This document shows, in pieces, positions 24,616-32,700 of a stretch of 64,000 nucleotides of DNA. The stretch's first letter is position 1; each line of letters opens with the position of its first letter. The position numbers were made by a program, and so were the translations under genes. The notes under the pieces are model-generated. The model did no database searches. It was not told where the DNA came from and saw nothing but the letters and a program-made list of their open reading frames with translations. The DNA comes from Vogesella margarita (GTDB lineage: Bacteria; Pseudomonadota; Gammaproteobacteria; Burkholderiales; Chromobacteriaceae), in assembly GCF_028548475.1 (NCBI RefSeq), contig NZ_JAQQLE010000010.1:96889-160888 (forward strand). The letters are read 5' to 3'.

Positions 24616-25167
24616 ATGGCGAGCGTCCTGCGCTGGCTGCCGATTGCGCTGCTTGCGACACTGCCGGCCGTGGCCGCCGCTGCGGAGGTGCTGCCGCTCT
24701 GTTACCATTACGGCTGCGATCGCACGCAGCGCATTGAAGTGGACGATTCTGCCCTGATCTGGTTCCGACAGCGGCTGGATGCTGCTGCCGACGCCGACGC
24801 CGAACGCGCGGCGCTGCAGGACATCGTGTTGTCCTATTACCAGCGCGCGGCGCGCGAGGCACCGATCGCCAGCGACCGGGGCGGCAATCACGAGGACGCG
24901 GCCAACGTTGGCCGCATGGATTGCCTCGATCACAGCCACAATGTGCTGGTGCTGCTGCAACTACTGGCCGGCAACGGCTGGCTGCAACACCACCGGCTGC
25001 TCGGTCAGGTGCATCGCGCACCGCTGCTGTTCGACCATCACGCCGCTGTGGCCGTACGCGACGAGACATCCGGCCGGGACTGGGCGATCGACAGCTGGTT
25101 TCGGGATTTCGGGGCACCGCCGGTGGTGGTGCCTCTTGCTATTTGGAAGGAAGGATTTTCTCCGTGA
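24616..25167 (+). CDS. Exported protein of unknown function, possible Cys-His enzyme
   Basis: A 183-residue protein with a signal peptide ([20 protein letters not shown] then [15 protein letters not shown]). Two N-terminal cysteines (LCYHYGCD) may pair. The centre has [19 protein letters not shown], and later [20 protein letters not shown] and [10 protein letters not shown]. The order Cys, His, Asp in these blocks resembles papain/transglutaminase-like folds, but I cannot assign it to a named family. It lies four bases after nudJ and overlaps the start of mnmA by four bases (GTGA), so the three are co-transcribed. A palindromic motif pair (24898-24915) is embedded in frame and encodes AANVGR. 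Confidence 0.7.
   Translation: MASVLRWLPIALLATLPAVAAAAEVLPLCYHYGCDRTQRIEVDDSALIWFRQRLDAAADADAERAALQDIVLSYYQRAAREAPIASDRGGNHEDAANVGRMDCLDHSHNVLVLLQLLAGNGWLQHHRLLGQVHRAPLLFDHHAAVAVRDETSGRDWAIDSWFRDFGAPPVVVPLAIWKEGFSP
24898..24915. repeat. Palindromic pair of the dispersed motif inside a gene
   Basis: Same 18-mer palindrome as at 1765 and 13553, here within coding sequence. Confidence 0.85.
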
Positions 25168-26240
25168 CGGGTAAAAAACGTATTGTCGTCGGCATGTCCG
25201 GCGGCGTGGATTCGTCGGTCACTGCCTGGCTGCTGAAGCAGCAGGGGCACGAGGTGATCGGCGTGTTCATGCAGAACTGGGAAGACGACAACGACGACGA
25301 ATACTGCTCCATCAAGCAGGACGCGCTGGACGCGATGAGCGTGGCCGACATCGTCGGCATCGACATGGAGATCGTCAACTTCGCCAAGGAATACAAGGAC
25401 CGCGTGTTCTCGTACTTCCTCAAGGAATACTCCGCCGGCCGCACGCCGAACCCGGACGTGCTGTGCAATGCCGAGATCAAGTTCAAGGCCTTTCTCGACT
25501 ACGCAATGGAGCTGGGTGCCGACTGCATCGCCACCGGCCACTACGCGCGCAAGCTCGAACGGGACGGCGTGCACTACCTGATGAAGGGTGTCGACCACAC
25601 CAAGGACCAGAGCTACTTCCTGTACCGCCTGCAGCAGCACCAGCTGGCGAAAGCCCTGTTTCCGCTGGGCGACATCCGCAAGACCGAGGTACGCCGCCTG
25701 GCCGAGGAAGCCGGGCTGCCGACCGCGGCGAAGAAGGACTCCACCGGCATCTGCTTCATCGGCGAACGTCCGTTCCGCGAGTTCCTGCAACGCTACCTGC
25801 CGACCAAGCCGGGCGAGATGATCACCCCGGACGGCAAGGTGGTCGGCGAACATGTCGGGCTGATGTTCTACACCCTCGGCCAGCGCAAGGGCCTGAATAT
25901 CGGCGGCAGCAAGGACGGCAACGGCGAGCCGTGGTTCGTCGGCGGCAAGGATATTCCGGGCAACAAGCTGATCGTGGTGCAGGGCCACGACCACCCGCTG
26001 CTGCTGAAGTCGACACTGGCGATGGACGACCTGTCGTGGACGCTGCCGCAGGCACCGACCGCCGGCGACTACGCCGCCAAGAACCGCTACCGCATGGCCG
26101 ATGCACCGTGCAGCCTGTCGCCCGTCGTCGACGGACGCGCCACCCTCACCTTCCGCGACAAGCAGTGGGCGGTCACCCCCGGCCAGTCGGCGGTGCTGTA
26201 CGACGGCGATATCTGCCTGGGCGGCGGCATCATCCAGTAA
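25164..26240 (+). CDS. mnmA: tRNA-specific 2-thiouridylase
   Basis: A 358-residue enzyme that thiolates U34 of tRNA-Lys, Glu and Gln. PP-loop MSGGVDSS near residues 11-18; first catalytic cysteine in TPNPDVLCN; second in [12 protein letters not shown]-terminal beta domains follow. The GTG start at 25164 overlaps the upstream stop codon and is preceded by GGAAGGA. Full length. A 115-bp interspersed repeat begins directly after its stop codon. Confidence 0.97.
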   Translation: MTGKKRIVVGMSGGVDSSVTAWLLKQQGHEVIGVFMQNWEDDNDDEYCSIKQDALDAMSVADIVGIDMEIVNFAKEYKDRVFSYFLKEYSAGRTPNPDVLCNAEIKFKAFLDYAMELGADCIATGHYARKLERDGVHYLMKGVDHTKDQSYFLYRLQQHQLAKALFPLGDIRKTEVRRLAEEAGLPTAAKKDSTGICFIGERPFREFLQRYLPTKPGEMITPDGKVVGEHVGLMFYTLGQRKGLNIGGSKDGNGEPWFVGGKDIPGNKLIVVQGHDHPLLLKSTLAMDDLSWTLPQAPTAGDYAAKNRYRMADAPCSLSPVVDGRATLTFRDKQWAVTPGQSAVLYDGDICLGGGIIQ

Positions 26241-26353
26241 GCGCCACTAACCCCCCCTGATCCTGCGTTGCGCCTCCCTGCCGTACGGCGTGTACTGTCT
26301 GCGTCGGCGCGCCTTGGCTCAGGTGCTCTGCGAGGTTTTGTTAGCGGCTCTAA
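26241..26353 (+). repeat. 115-bp interspersed element, copy 3
   Basis: Starts on the first base after the mnmA stop codon. Same orientation as 3425-3539 and nearly identical to it; its left inverted repeat is damaged (CTAACCCCCCC instead of CTAACAAAACCCC). Confidence 0.85.
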
Positions 26354-26388
26354 GCCCTACCCTGCGGCCAACGTTGGCCACAACGACG

Positions 26389-26419
26389 ACACCCCGCCGC
26401 GGCGGGGTGTTTTGCTTTT
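26389..26419 (+). terminator. Terminator after mnmA
   Basis: ACACCCCGCCG / CGGCGGGGTGT stem followed by TTTGCTTTT. Confidence 0.85.
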
Positions 26420-26434
26420 GTCCCGTCGCGTGAC

Positions 26435-26980
26435 TCAGCCTTTCAGCTGCAGATGCCATGCCTGCAAGGCCGCCAGCTGCAGACGGATCTTCTCCTGGAT
26501 CGCGGCGTCCACCAGGTTGCCGTCGCCGTCAAAGGAGGCGCTGAACGCGTTGGCGAAGACCTCCGGCTGGTTCAGGATGTGCAGGTTGAGGAACACGCCG
26601 CTCTGGCGCAGGTGGTGCTGCGCGCGCGAGCTGCCCATGCCCCCGGCCGCACCCATGATCGCCGCCGGCTTGCCGCTGAGCAGCGCGTTACCTGGCTCAC
26701 GCGACGCCCAGTCCAGCGCGTTTTTCAGCGCCGGCGCCATCGAGTAGTTGTACTCCGGGCACACCAGCAGCAAGGCGTCGGCGTCGGCAAACTGCTGCAA
26801 CAGCGTCACCACGGCCGCCGGCTTGACCGTGATGTCGGCATTGTAGAACGGCACCTCCGACAGATCCGCGACCGCGATCTGCATGCCTGCGGGTGCATTG
26901 GCCACCGCATAACGCATCAGGCCCTTGTTGGTGGATTTCTGGCGCAAACTGCCGCATACGGCAAGAACATTGAGGCTCAT
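26435..26980 (-). CDS. NADPH-dependent FMN reductase family protein
   Basis: A 181-residue flavodoxin-fold reductase (chromate/azo/quinone reductase group). The FMN phosphate-binding loop is AVCGSLRQKSTNKGLMR, and CPEYNYSMAPALKNALDW contains the conserved PEYN motif. Such enzymes reduce quinones, chromate or free FMN with NAD(P)H. The ATG at 26980 follows GGGGAG; the in-frame ATG six codons up has no ribosome site. Single gene, convergent with mnmA. Confidence 0.9.
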   Translation of the reverse strand: MSLNVLAVCGSLRQKSTNKGLMRYAVANAPAGMQIAVADLSEVPFYNADITVKPAAVVTLLQQFADADALLLVCPEYNYSMAPALKNALDWASREPGNALLSGKPAAIMGAAGGMGSSRAQHHLRQSGVFLNLHILNQPEVFANAFSASFDGDGNLVDAAIQEKIRLQLAALQAWHLQLKG

Positions 26981-27334
26981 CGGCTTACTCCCCGGCAAGA
27001 ACTGGACATGGTTTTACCGGTATAGGAGCTGTATCACGGAATTGCGACTTCTGCATGTCATGATCGGCTGCCATACTGGCGCCTGCGACCACAATCGACT
27101 GTTTAATGCCAACCATCCAGACCCCCGGACAAAACCGAATTCCGGCTGAATTTCACCTACCGACAAAATGGTTAATTGACACCAGAAAATAAACAGCGCC
27201 ATCAAGGCCTGATTAACAAGAAATATCCGCCAGAAAATAATCCAGTCTTTAATTCAAAAACGATTAACACCTTGCCCTTACCCGATATTGAATTAAAATA
27301 TATCAATACGATTTATGACGAAGGAGCACCTCCC
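26981..27334. other. Intergenic region upstream of the bacterioferritin operon
   Basis: 354 bases without a gene. From about 27160 to 27320 the sequence is strongly AT-rich, ending in an imperfect dyad (GATATT ... AATATATC, 27284-27304) close to the bacterioferritin start. This probably contains the promoter; a specific regulator cannot be named. Confidence 0.55.
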
Positions 27335-27805
27335 ATGCAAGGCGACAAAGCCGTAATCAAGGCGCTCAATACCGTGCTATGCAACGAGCTGACCGCCATC
27401 AACCAGTTCTTCCTGCATGCCCGCATGTGCAAGAACTGGGGACTGAACGGTCTCAACAAGCATTTCTATCAGCAGTCGATCAAGGCGATGAAGCGCGCCG
27501 ACGAGCTGATCGAACGCATCCTGTTCCTGGAGGGCCTGCCCAACCTGCAACAGTTGGGCAAGCTGATGATCGGCGAGAATGTCGAGGAAATGCTGGCCTG
27601 CGACATTGCCCTGGTCAGCGGCCACATCGGCGACCTGCGCAAGAGCATCACCCTCAGCGAAAAAGCGGAAGACTACGTCACCCGCGAAGAGCTGACCGAG
27701 CTGCTGGAAGCGGAAGAAGAATACGTGGACTGGCTGGAAACCCAGCAAACCCTGATCAGGGACGTTGGCCTCGCCAACTACCTGCAATCGCAAATGGAAG
27801 ACTGA
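27335..27805 (+). CDS. Bacterioferritin subunit lacking the ferroxidase site
   Basis: A 156-residue bacterioferritin, the heme-containing 24-mer iron store. Compared with the canonical E. coli residues, Glu18 and Glu127 are kept, but Tyr25 is Phe, Glu51 is Ala, His54 is Arg, Glu94 is Val and His130 is Tyr, so the dinuclear ferroxidase centre is destroyed. The heme ligand Met52 is retained. It must therefore work in a mixed shell with the next gene, as in two-subunit systems of Neisseria and Pseudomonas. It starts at the ATG at 27335 after AAGGAG and is 10 bases upstream of its partner. Confidence 0.92.
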   Translation: MQGDKAVIKALNTVLCNELTAINQFFLHARMCKNWGLNGLNKHFYQQSIKAMKRADELIERILFLEGLPNLQQLGKLMIGENVEEMLACDIALVSGHIGDLRKSITLSEKAEDYVTREELTELLEAEEEYVDWLETQQTLIRDVGLANYLQSQMED

Positions 27806-27815
27806 GGAAACCGCC

Positions 27816-28286
27816 ATGCAAGGCAGCAAGAAAATCATCGAAGCCCTGAACAATCTGCTCACTGCGGAAATGACCTCGGTTGACCAGTACTTCATCCACA
27901 GTGAAATGTACGGCAACTGGGGCTACGGCAAGCTGTACGAACGCCTGCACCACGAACGCGACGAGGAAATGGGCCACGCCAAGATGCTGATCGAACGCAT
28001 CCTGTTCCTCGACGGCGTGCCGGACATCGCCCCGCGCGGCAAGCTGCGTATCGGCAAGGACGTGCCGACCATGCTGGCCAACGACCTGGAGACGGAATAC
28101 GAAGTCGCCGCCGCCCTGAAAAAGGCCATCGTGCTGGCGGAGAAGGAGCACGACTTCGTCACCCGCAGCATCCTGACCAAGCTGCTGGACGACACCGAAG
28201 TCGACCACGCGCACTGGCTGGAGCAGCAGCTGAGCCTGATCAAGGCCATGGGTCTCAACAACTACCTGCAATCGCAAGCCAGCTGA
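27816..28286 (+). CDS. bfr: Bacterioferritin subunit with intact ferroxidase site
   Basis: A 156-residue bacterioferritin. Here Glu18, Tyr25, Glu51, Met52 (heme), His54, Glu94 and the later Glu128-x-x-His131 pair are all present, so this subunit can oxidise Fe(II) and bind heme. It is co-transcribed with the ferroxidase-less subunit (10-base gap, RBS GAGG before the ATG at 27816). Only about half the residues are shared between the two, so they are not a recent duplication. Iron release would need Bfd, encoded at 23867-24061. Confidence 0.94.
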   Translation: MQGSKKIIEALNNLLTAEMTSVDQYFIHSEMYGNWGYGKLYERLHHERDEEMGHAKMLIERILFLDGVPDIAPRGKLRIGKDVPTMLANDLETEYEVAAALKKAIVLAEKEHDFVTRSILTKLLDDTEVDHAHWLEQQLSLIKAMGLNNYLQSQAS

Positions 28287-28301
28287 GCGCGCGACACCCC
28301 A

Positions 28302-28349
28302 CGGCCCTGCCAGTCATCGATAGCGGTGGCTGGCAGGGCCTGTTTTTTT
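28302..28349 (+). terminator. Terminator of the bacterioferritin operon
   Basis: GGCCCTGCCAG / CTGGCAGGGCC stem followed by TGTTTTTTT. Confidence 0.88.
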
Positions 28350-28510
28350 GGTCCGCGCCATCCCCAGCCACAGCAACAAGCGCTAGAATTGCGCGACCGT
28401 GCCCGCTAGCCGCGCGAACCATCGCCACCGTGCGCACTCTAAGCTCCTTGTAGCCGAACAAACCCAGCCCTGCGCGCTGTCGCAGGCTTGCCCATTGCCA
28501 CAGGACGACC

Positions 28511-29206
28511 ATGGCCGCAGCAAAGAAAAACAACCAGCTCCTCGAGCTGCTCATCAACATCGTGATTCCCTCGCTGGTCCTGATGAAGCTCAGCGCGGAA
28601 CAGTACCTCGGCACAGCCAACGCGCTGCTGCTGGCCTTGGCCTTTCCGCTGGGCTGGGGCCTGTACGACCTGCTGCGCAACCGCAAGACCAACTTCATCG
28701 CCATCCTTGGCCTGGTCAGCATCCTGCTCACCGGCGGCATCGGCCTGCTGCACCTGGACGCGCAGTGGCTGGCGGTGAAGGAAGCCGCCATTCCCGGCCT
28801 GATCGGCATTGCGGTACTGGCTTCGACCCGTACCCGTTATCCGCTGATCAAGACCGTGCTCTACACTCCGGCTGTGATCGACGTCGCCAAGGTGCAGCAG
28901 CATCTGGAGCAGCGCGGCAATACCCGCCACTTCGAGGCGCGCCTGTTGAAGGCGACCTACCTGCTCAGCGCCACCTTCTTCTTTTCCTCGGTGATGAACT
29001 ACGTGCTGGCCAAGTGGATCGTCACCAGCCCATCCGGCACCGAGGCCTTCAACGAGGAGCTGGGCCGCATGACGCTGCTGAGCTACCCGATGATCGCCAT
29101 CCCGTCGCTGGTCATGATGATGGCGGTGCTGTACTACATCTCGCGCGGCATGCGCGAGCTGGCCGGGCTCAGCTTTACCGAGGCATTGCGCCAGGACCTG
29201 GGCTAA
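28511..29206 (+). CDS. Multi-pass membrane protein, VC0807-like
   Basis: A 231-residue integral membrane protein with about five or six hydrophobic segments, the clearest being LLINIVIPSLVLMKL, ANALLLALAFPLGWGLYDLL, FIAILGLVSILLTGGIGLL, AAIPGLIGIAVLA, TYLLSATFFFSSVMNYVLA and YPMIAIPSLVMMMAVLYYI. It resembles the VC0807 family of inner-membrane proteins, loosely related to septation protein A-type transporters; no transport substrate is known. Single gene with its own terminator. Confidence 0.75.
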   Translation: MAAAKKNNQLLELLINIVIPSLVLMKLSAEQYLGTANALLLALAFPLGWGLYDLLRNRKTNFIAILGLVSILLTGGIGLLHLDAQWLAVKEAAIPGLIGIAVLASTRTRYPLIKTVLYTPAVIDVAKVQQHLEQRGNTRHFEARLLKATYLLSATFFFSSVMNYVLAKWIVTSPSGTEAFNEELGRMTLLSYPMIAIPSLVMMMAVLYYISRGMRELAGLSFTEALRQDLG

Positions 29207-29241
29207 TCGACCTGAGCTGAAACCCCAACCTGCACCCGGCA

Positions 29242-29277
29242 GAAAAACGCCCGTCACAGACCGTGACGGGCGTTTTC
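29242..29277. terminator. Bidirectional terminator
   Basis: AAAACGCCCGTCAC-AGAC-CGTGACGGGCGTTTT between two convergent genes. Confidence 0.9.
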
Positions 29278-29309
29278 TCATTTACGGCAAACGATCCTGC
29301 ACACGCCGA

Positions 29310-31028
29310 TCAGGCCAGCGATGCCCTGGGCATCGCCGCGTAATAGCAGTAGCCGTTGCGCCCCGCCTTCTTGGCCGCATACATCGCCTGGTCGGCATTG
29401 CGCTGCAGGACGTCGATATTGTCGCCGTCCTGCGGGAACAGCGTGATGCCGATGCTGGCCGACACGTGCACCTGCTCGTCGCCAAGACAGAACGGTGCGG
29501 CCAACCTTTGCAGTACCTGCTGTGTGACCCGCTCCAGCGACTGCTCCGATTCCATGTCGCTGATCACGATGGTGAACTCGTCGCCGCCGAGGCGGGCCAC
29601 GGTATCGGTCTCGCGGATGCAGCCTTGCAGGCGCAAGGCAGCCTCCTTCAGCAGTAGATCGCCGGCGCGATGTCCTAGCGTGTCGTTGACCTCCTTGAAG
29701 TGATCCAGATCGATGAACAGCAGCGCAAGCTTGCCGTTGCTGCGTTCGCTCTTGCGCAATTCCAGCGCGAAACGGTCGAGGAAGCGGTGGCGATTGGGCA
29801 GGCCGGTCAGCGAATCGAAGTTGGCCTGCGCCCAGATCAACTGGGCCGATTTCTTCTTTTCGGTAATATCGCGGAACGACACCAGACAGTGTGGCACCGC
29901 CGCGATCTCCACCGCGGTCACGATCCATTCAGCGTCGAACTCGCTGCCGTCACGGCGCTGGTGACGCCATTCGAAACGGCGTGCCGGGCCATCGCTCTCG
30001 GGCTGCAGATAGCTGGCCAACAATTGTCGCGAAGCCCCGCCGCCATCCTGCCGTAACGGCGACAGCGACTCCAGCGTCGCCCCGGTCAGGTCGGCCTGCT
30101 TGCAGTGGAAGATTTCTGCCGCCGCCTGGTTGCAGTCGACGATGACCTGCCCGTGCAGCACGAAAATGCCGTCGCCTGACGCATCGAACAGCGCACGGTA
30201 GCGCCGTTCGCTATCGCGCCATGCCGTCTCGGCACGCACCAGCGCCGTGAGGTCGATATCGAGGCAGAACAGGGTCAGCCCGCTTTGCGGCGACTCCACC
30301 ACCGCATGACTGGAGTAGACCTGCACGATATGGCCGTCCTTGTGCTGCAACCCGAGGCGGGCGGCAGGCACGCCGCGCCGCTCGCGGAACATCCACGCCA
30401 CCTCGGCCTCGACATGCGCCCTGGCTGCCGGCGGGATGATCAGCTCGAACAGGGTGCGCCCCAGCGCCTCGGCGGCGCTGTAGCCGTACAGCGCTTCCGA
30501 GGCGTGGTTCCAGTACAGCACGGTGCCGTCCGGCGCGTAGCCCTGGATCGCCAGCGCGTCGGTGTTCTCGAAGATGGCACGAAAACGGTCCTGGCTCGCG
30601 CGCAGCGCGAGGTCGCTGAGGTATTGACGGGTGATGTCGCGCGCGGTGCCCAGCACACCGAACACGTCGCCCTGCGCCTGCAATGGCGTGGTCACGATCT
30701 CCAGCAGGATCCGCTGCCCGCTTTCCGCCGACACCAGCCACTGCTGGCTGGACACCGGCTCTTCCGCCGCCAGCGCGGCAATGTCGGCCTGGCTCAGTGC
30801 CGCTGCCTGCTGCTCGGCCAGCACCGCACCATCGCGCTGGCCGATGAGAGCCTGGCGACTGACTCCGGCAAAGACTTCGAAACGGCGGTTGCAGGCCAGG
30901 TAACACCCGGCGGCATCCTTCAGCCAGGCCATATCCGGCAGTTGCTGCACCAGCCACAGCAGCCCCTGCTGTCCTGACAACAGCGGCAGGCTATCCGCCG
31001 CGGCCAACTTGTCCGGTATCTGCGTCAT
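29310..31028 (-). CDS. Multi-PAS diguanylate cyclase
   Basis: A 572-residue cytoplasmic GGDEF protein with three PAS domains: about residues 25-135 (ending GVLGTARDITRQ), 145-260 (AIFENTDALAIQGYAPDG) and 270-390 (ending CLVSFRDITEKKK). The GGDEF domain starts at DSLTGLPNRHRF; the catalytic loop is GGDEF and the inhibitory site RETD is intact, so it should make cyclic-di-GMP with product feedback. No EAL domain follows. A dispersed-motif variant GCGGCCAAC (29497-29505) lies inside the coding sequence. Confidence 0.92.
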   Translation of the reverse strand: MTQIPDKLAAADSLPLLSGQQGLLWLVQQLPDMAWLKDAAGCYLACNRRFEVFAGVSRQALIGQRDGAVLAEQQAAALSQADIAALAAEEPVSSQQWLVSAESGQRILLEIVTTPLQAQGDVFGVLGTARDITRQYLSDLALRASQDRFRAIFENTDALAIQGYAPDGTVLYWNHASEALYGYSAAEALGRTLFELIIPPAARAHVEAEVAWMFRERRGVPAARLGLQHKDGHIVQVYSSHAVVESPQSGLTLFCLDIDLTALVRAETAWRDSERRYRALFDASGDGIFVLHGQVIVDCNQAAAEIFHCKQADLTGATLESLSPLRQDGGGASRQLLASYLQPESDGPARRFEWRHQRRDGSEFDAEWIVTAVEIAAVPHCLVSFRDITEKKKSAQLIWAQANFDSLTGLPNRHRFLDRFALELRKSERSNGKLALLFIDLDHFKEVNDTLGHRAGDLLLKEAALRLQGCIRETDTVARLGGDEFTIVISDMESEQSLERVTQQVLQRLAAPFCLGDEQVHVSASIGITLFPQDGDNIDVLQRNADQAMYAAKKAGRNGYCYYAAMPRASLA

Positions 31029-31140
31029 AGATCACCGACTGCGCGGAGTTGATCGATATGGCCCCTACTCGCCGGGCAAGCATGAGCCGTCATTCAGCAT
31101 AGGAGGCAAATCGTCATCCTGCCACGCAGCCGCGCGCTTC

Positions 31141-31153
31141 AAGGTTGGCCGCA
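31141..31153 (+). repeat. Dispersed motif AAGGTTGGCCGCA, intergenic
   Basis: Exact copy between the divergent cyclase and sbcB genes, about 45 bases before sbcB. Confidence 0.8.
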
Positions 31154-31199
31154 GCGGGCCGCGGTGCGACAATCGCGTTTTCAGTGATGCGGAACCAGC

Positions 31200-32642
31200 A
31201 TGTCAGCCCCGACCTTCTTCTGGCACGACTACGAAACCTTCGGCGCGATGCCGCGCAGCGACCGTCCGGCGCAGTTTGCCGGCATCCGCACCGATGCCGA
31301 GCTCAACGAAATCGGCGAACCGGTGATGCTGTACTGCCAGCCAGGCCAGGACTACCTGCCGGCACCGGAAGCCTGCCTGCTCACCGGCATAACGCCACAG
31401 CGCTGCGCCGAGCTCGGGGTACAGGAGCAGCAGTTTGCCGCCGCCATCGAGCGCGAGCTGGCCGAGCCGGGCACCATCGGCGTCGGCTACAACTCGATCC
31501 GTTTCGACGACGAGGTCACCCGCTTCCTGTTCTGGCGCAACCTGATCGACCCCTACGCCCGCGAGTGGCAAAACCGCTGCGGTCGCTGGGATCTGCTGGA
31601 CGTGGTGCGCGCCACCTACGCGCTGCGCCCGGAAGGCATCAACTGGCCGCGCCACGACAACGGTCTGCCCAGCTTCAAGCTGGAGCACCTGACCGCTGCC
31701 AACGGTCTCGCCCACGACGCCGCCCACGACGCGCTGTCCGACGTGCGCGCCACCATCGCGCTGGCGCGATTGATCCGTGACAAGCAGCCGCGGCTGTTCG
31801 CGTTCTGTCTCGGCCTGCGGCAAAAAGACGCGGTACGCCACCAGCTGCAACTGCACCAGCCGGTGCCGCTGATCCACGTCTCCGGCATGTTCGGCAGCGA
31901 GCGCGGCAACCTGGCGCTGGTGTGGCCGCTGGCGGAACACCCGAGCAACAAGAACGAGGTGCTGGTCTGGGATCTGGCGCACGATCCGCGCGAACTGCTG
32001 GCGCTGGATGCGGCCAACGTTCGCCGCCGGCTGTTCACCAAAAGCAGCGAACTGGCGGAGGGGGAAAGCCGGCTGCCGATCAAGAGCATCCACGTCAACA
32101 AGTCGCCGTTCGTGATCAGCGACCTGCGCGTGTTGCGCGCGGAACGGGCACAGCAGCTGGGCATCGACATGGACTGCGTGCAACGCCACGCCACCCACGC
32201 GCAGGCACTGCCCGATCTCACGCCGCTGTGGCGCGAGGTATTCCGCCGCGAACCGGGCGAGACGCCGGATGTCGACGAAAACCTGTACGGCGGCTTTGTC
32301 TCCAACCAGGACCGGCGTACCCTCAACCGCCTGCGCGGCCTGTCGGCACCAGCGCTGGCCGCGGCGCGCGAAAGCTTCGACGACCCGCAGCTGCAGCGCC
32401 TGCTGTACCGCTACCGCGCGCGCAACTTCCCGGACAGCCTCAGCGCGGAAGAACACCGGCACTGGCAGCAGTGGTGCGCGCGCAAACTGCATCTGGGCAC
32501 GCCGCCGGGGCGCACCTTCGCCGCGTTCCATCAGGAAATTGCCGACCTGCGCGCCGGCGCCGATACCCAGCAGCTGCAGATCCTGGACCAGCTGCAGCAG
32601 TGGGGCGAGCAGCTCGCCGCCCTCCTGCCGCGGGCGGACTGA
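31200..32642 (+). CDS. sbcB: Exodeoxyribonuclease I
   Basis: A 480-residue DEDDh-family 3'-5' single-strand exonuclease used in recombination and mismatch repair. ExoI motif FFWHDYETFG carries the first two acidic ligands (Asp10, Glu12); GVGYNSIRFDDEVTRF and AHDAAHDALSDVRATI are the ExoII and ExoIII blocks; SH3-like and C-terminal domains follow. Full length. Single gene with a strong terminator. Confidence 0.96.
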   Translation: MSAPTFFWHDYETFGAMPRSDRPAQFAGIRTDAELNEIGEPVMLYCQPGQDYLPAPEACLLTGITPQRCAELGVQEQQFAAAIERELAEPGTIGVGYNSIRFDDEVTRFLFWRNLIDPYAREWQNRCGRWDLLDVVRATYALRPEGINWPRHDNGLPSFKLEHLTAANGLAHDAAHDALSDVRATIALARLIRDKQPRLFAFCLGLRQKDAVRHQLQLHQPVPLIHVSGMFGSERGNLALVWPLAEHPSNKNEVLVWDLAHDPRELLALDAANVRRRLFTKSSELAEGESRLPIKSIHVNKSPFVISDLRVLRAERAQQLGIDMDCVQRHATHAQALPDLTPLWREVFRREPGETPDVDENLYGGFVSNQDRRTLNRLRGLSAPALAAARESFDDPQLQRLLYRYRARNFPDSLSAEEHRHWQQWCARKLHLGTPPGRTFAAFHQEIADLRAGADTQQLQILDQLQQWGEQLAALLPRAD

Positions 32643-32651
32643 ATCAGCCCC

Positions 32652-32684
32652 AAAACAAACGCCCCCGCAGTGCGGGGGCGTTTG
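32652..32684. terminator. Bidirectional terminator after sbcB
   Basis: AAACGCCCCCGCA-GT-GCGGGGGCGTTT between convergent genes. Confidence 0.9.
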
Positions 32685-32700
32685 TCGTGCAACCGGCGAC

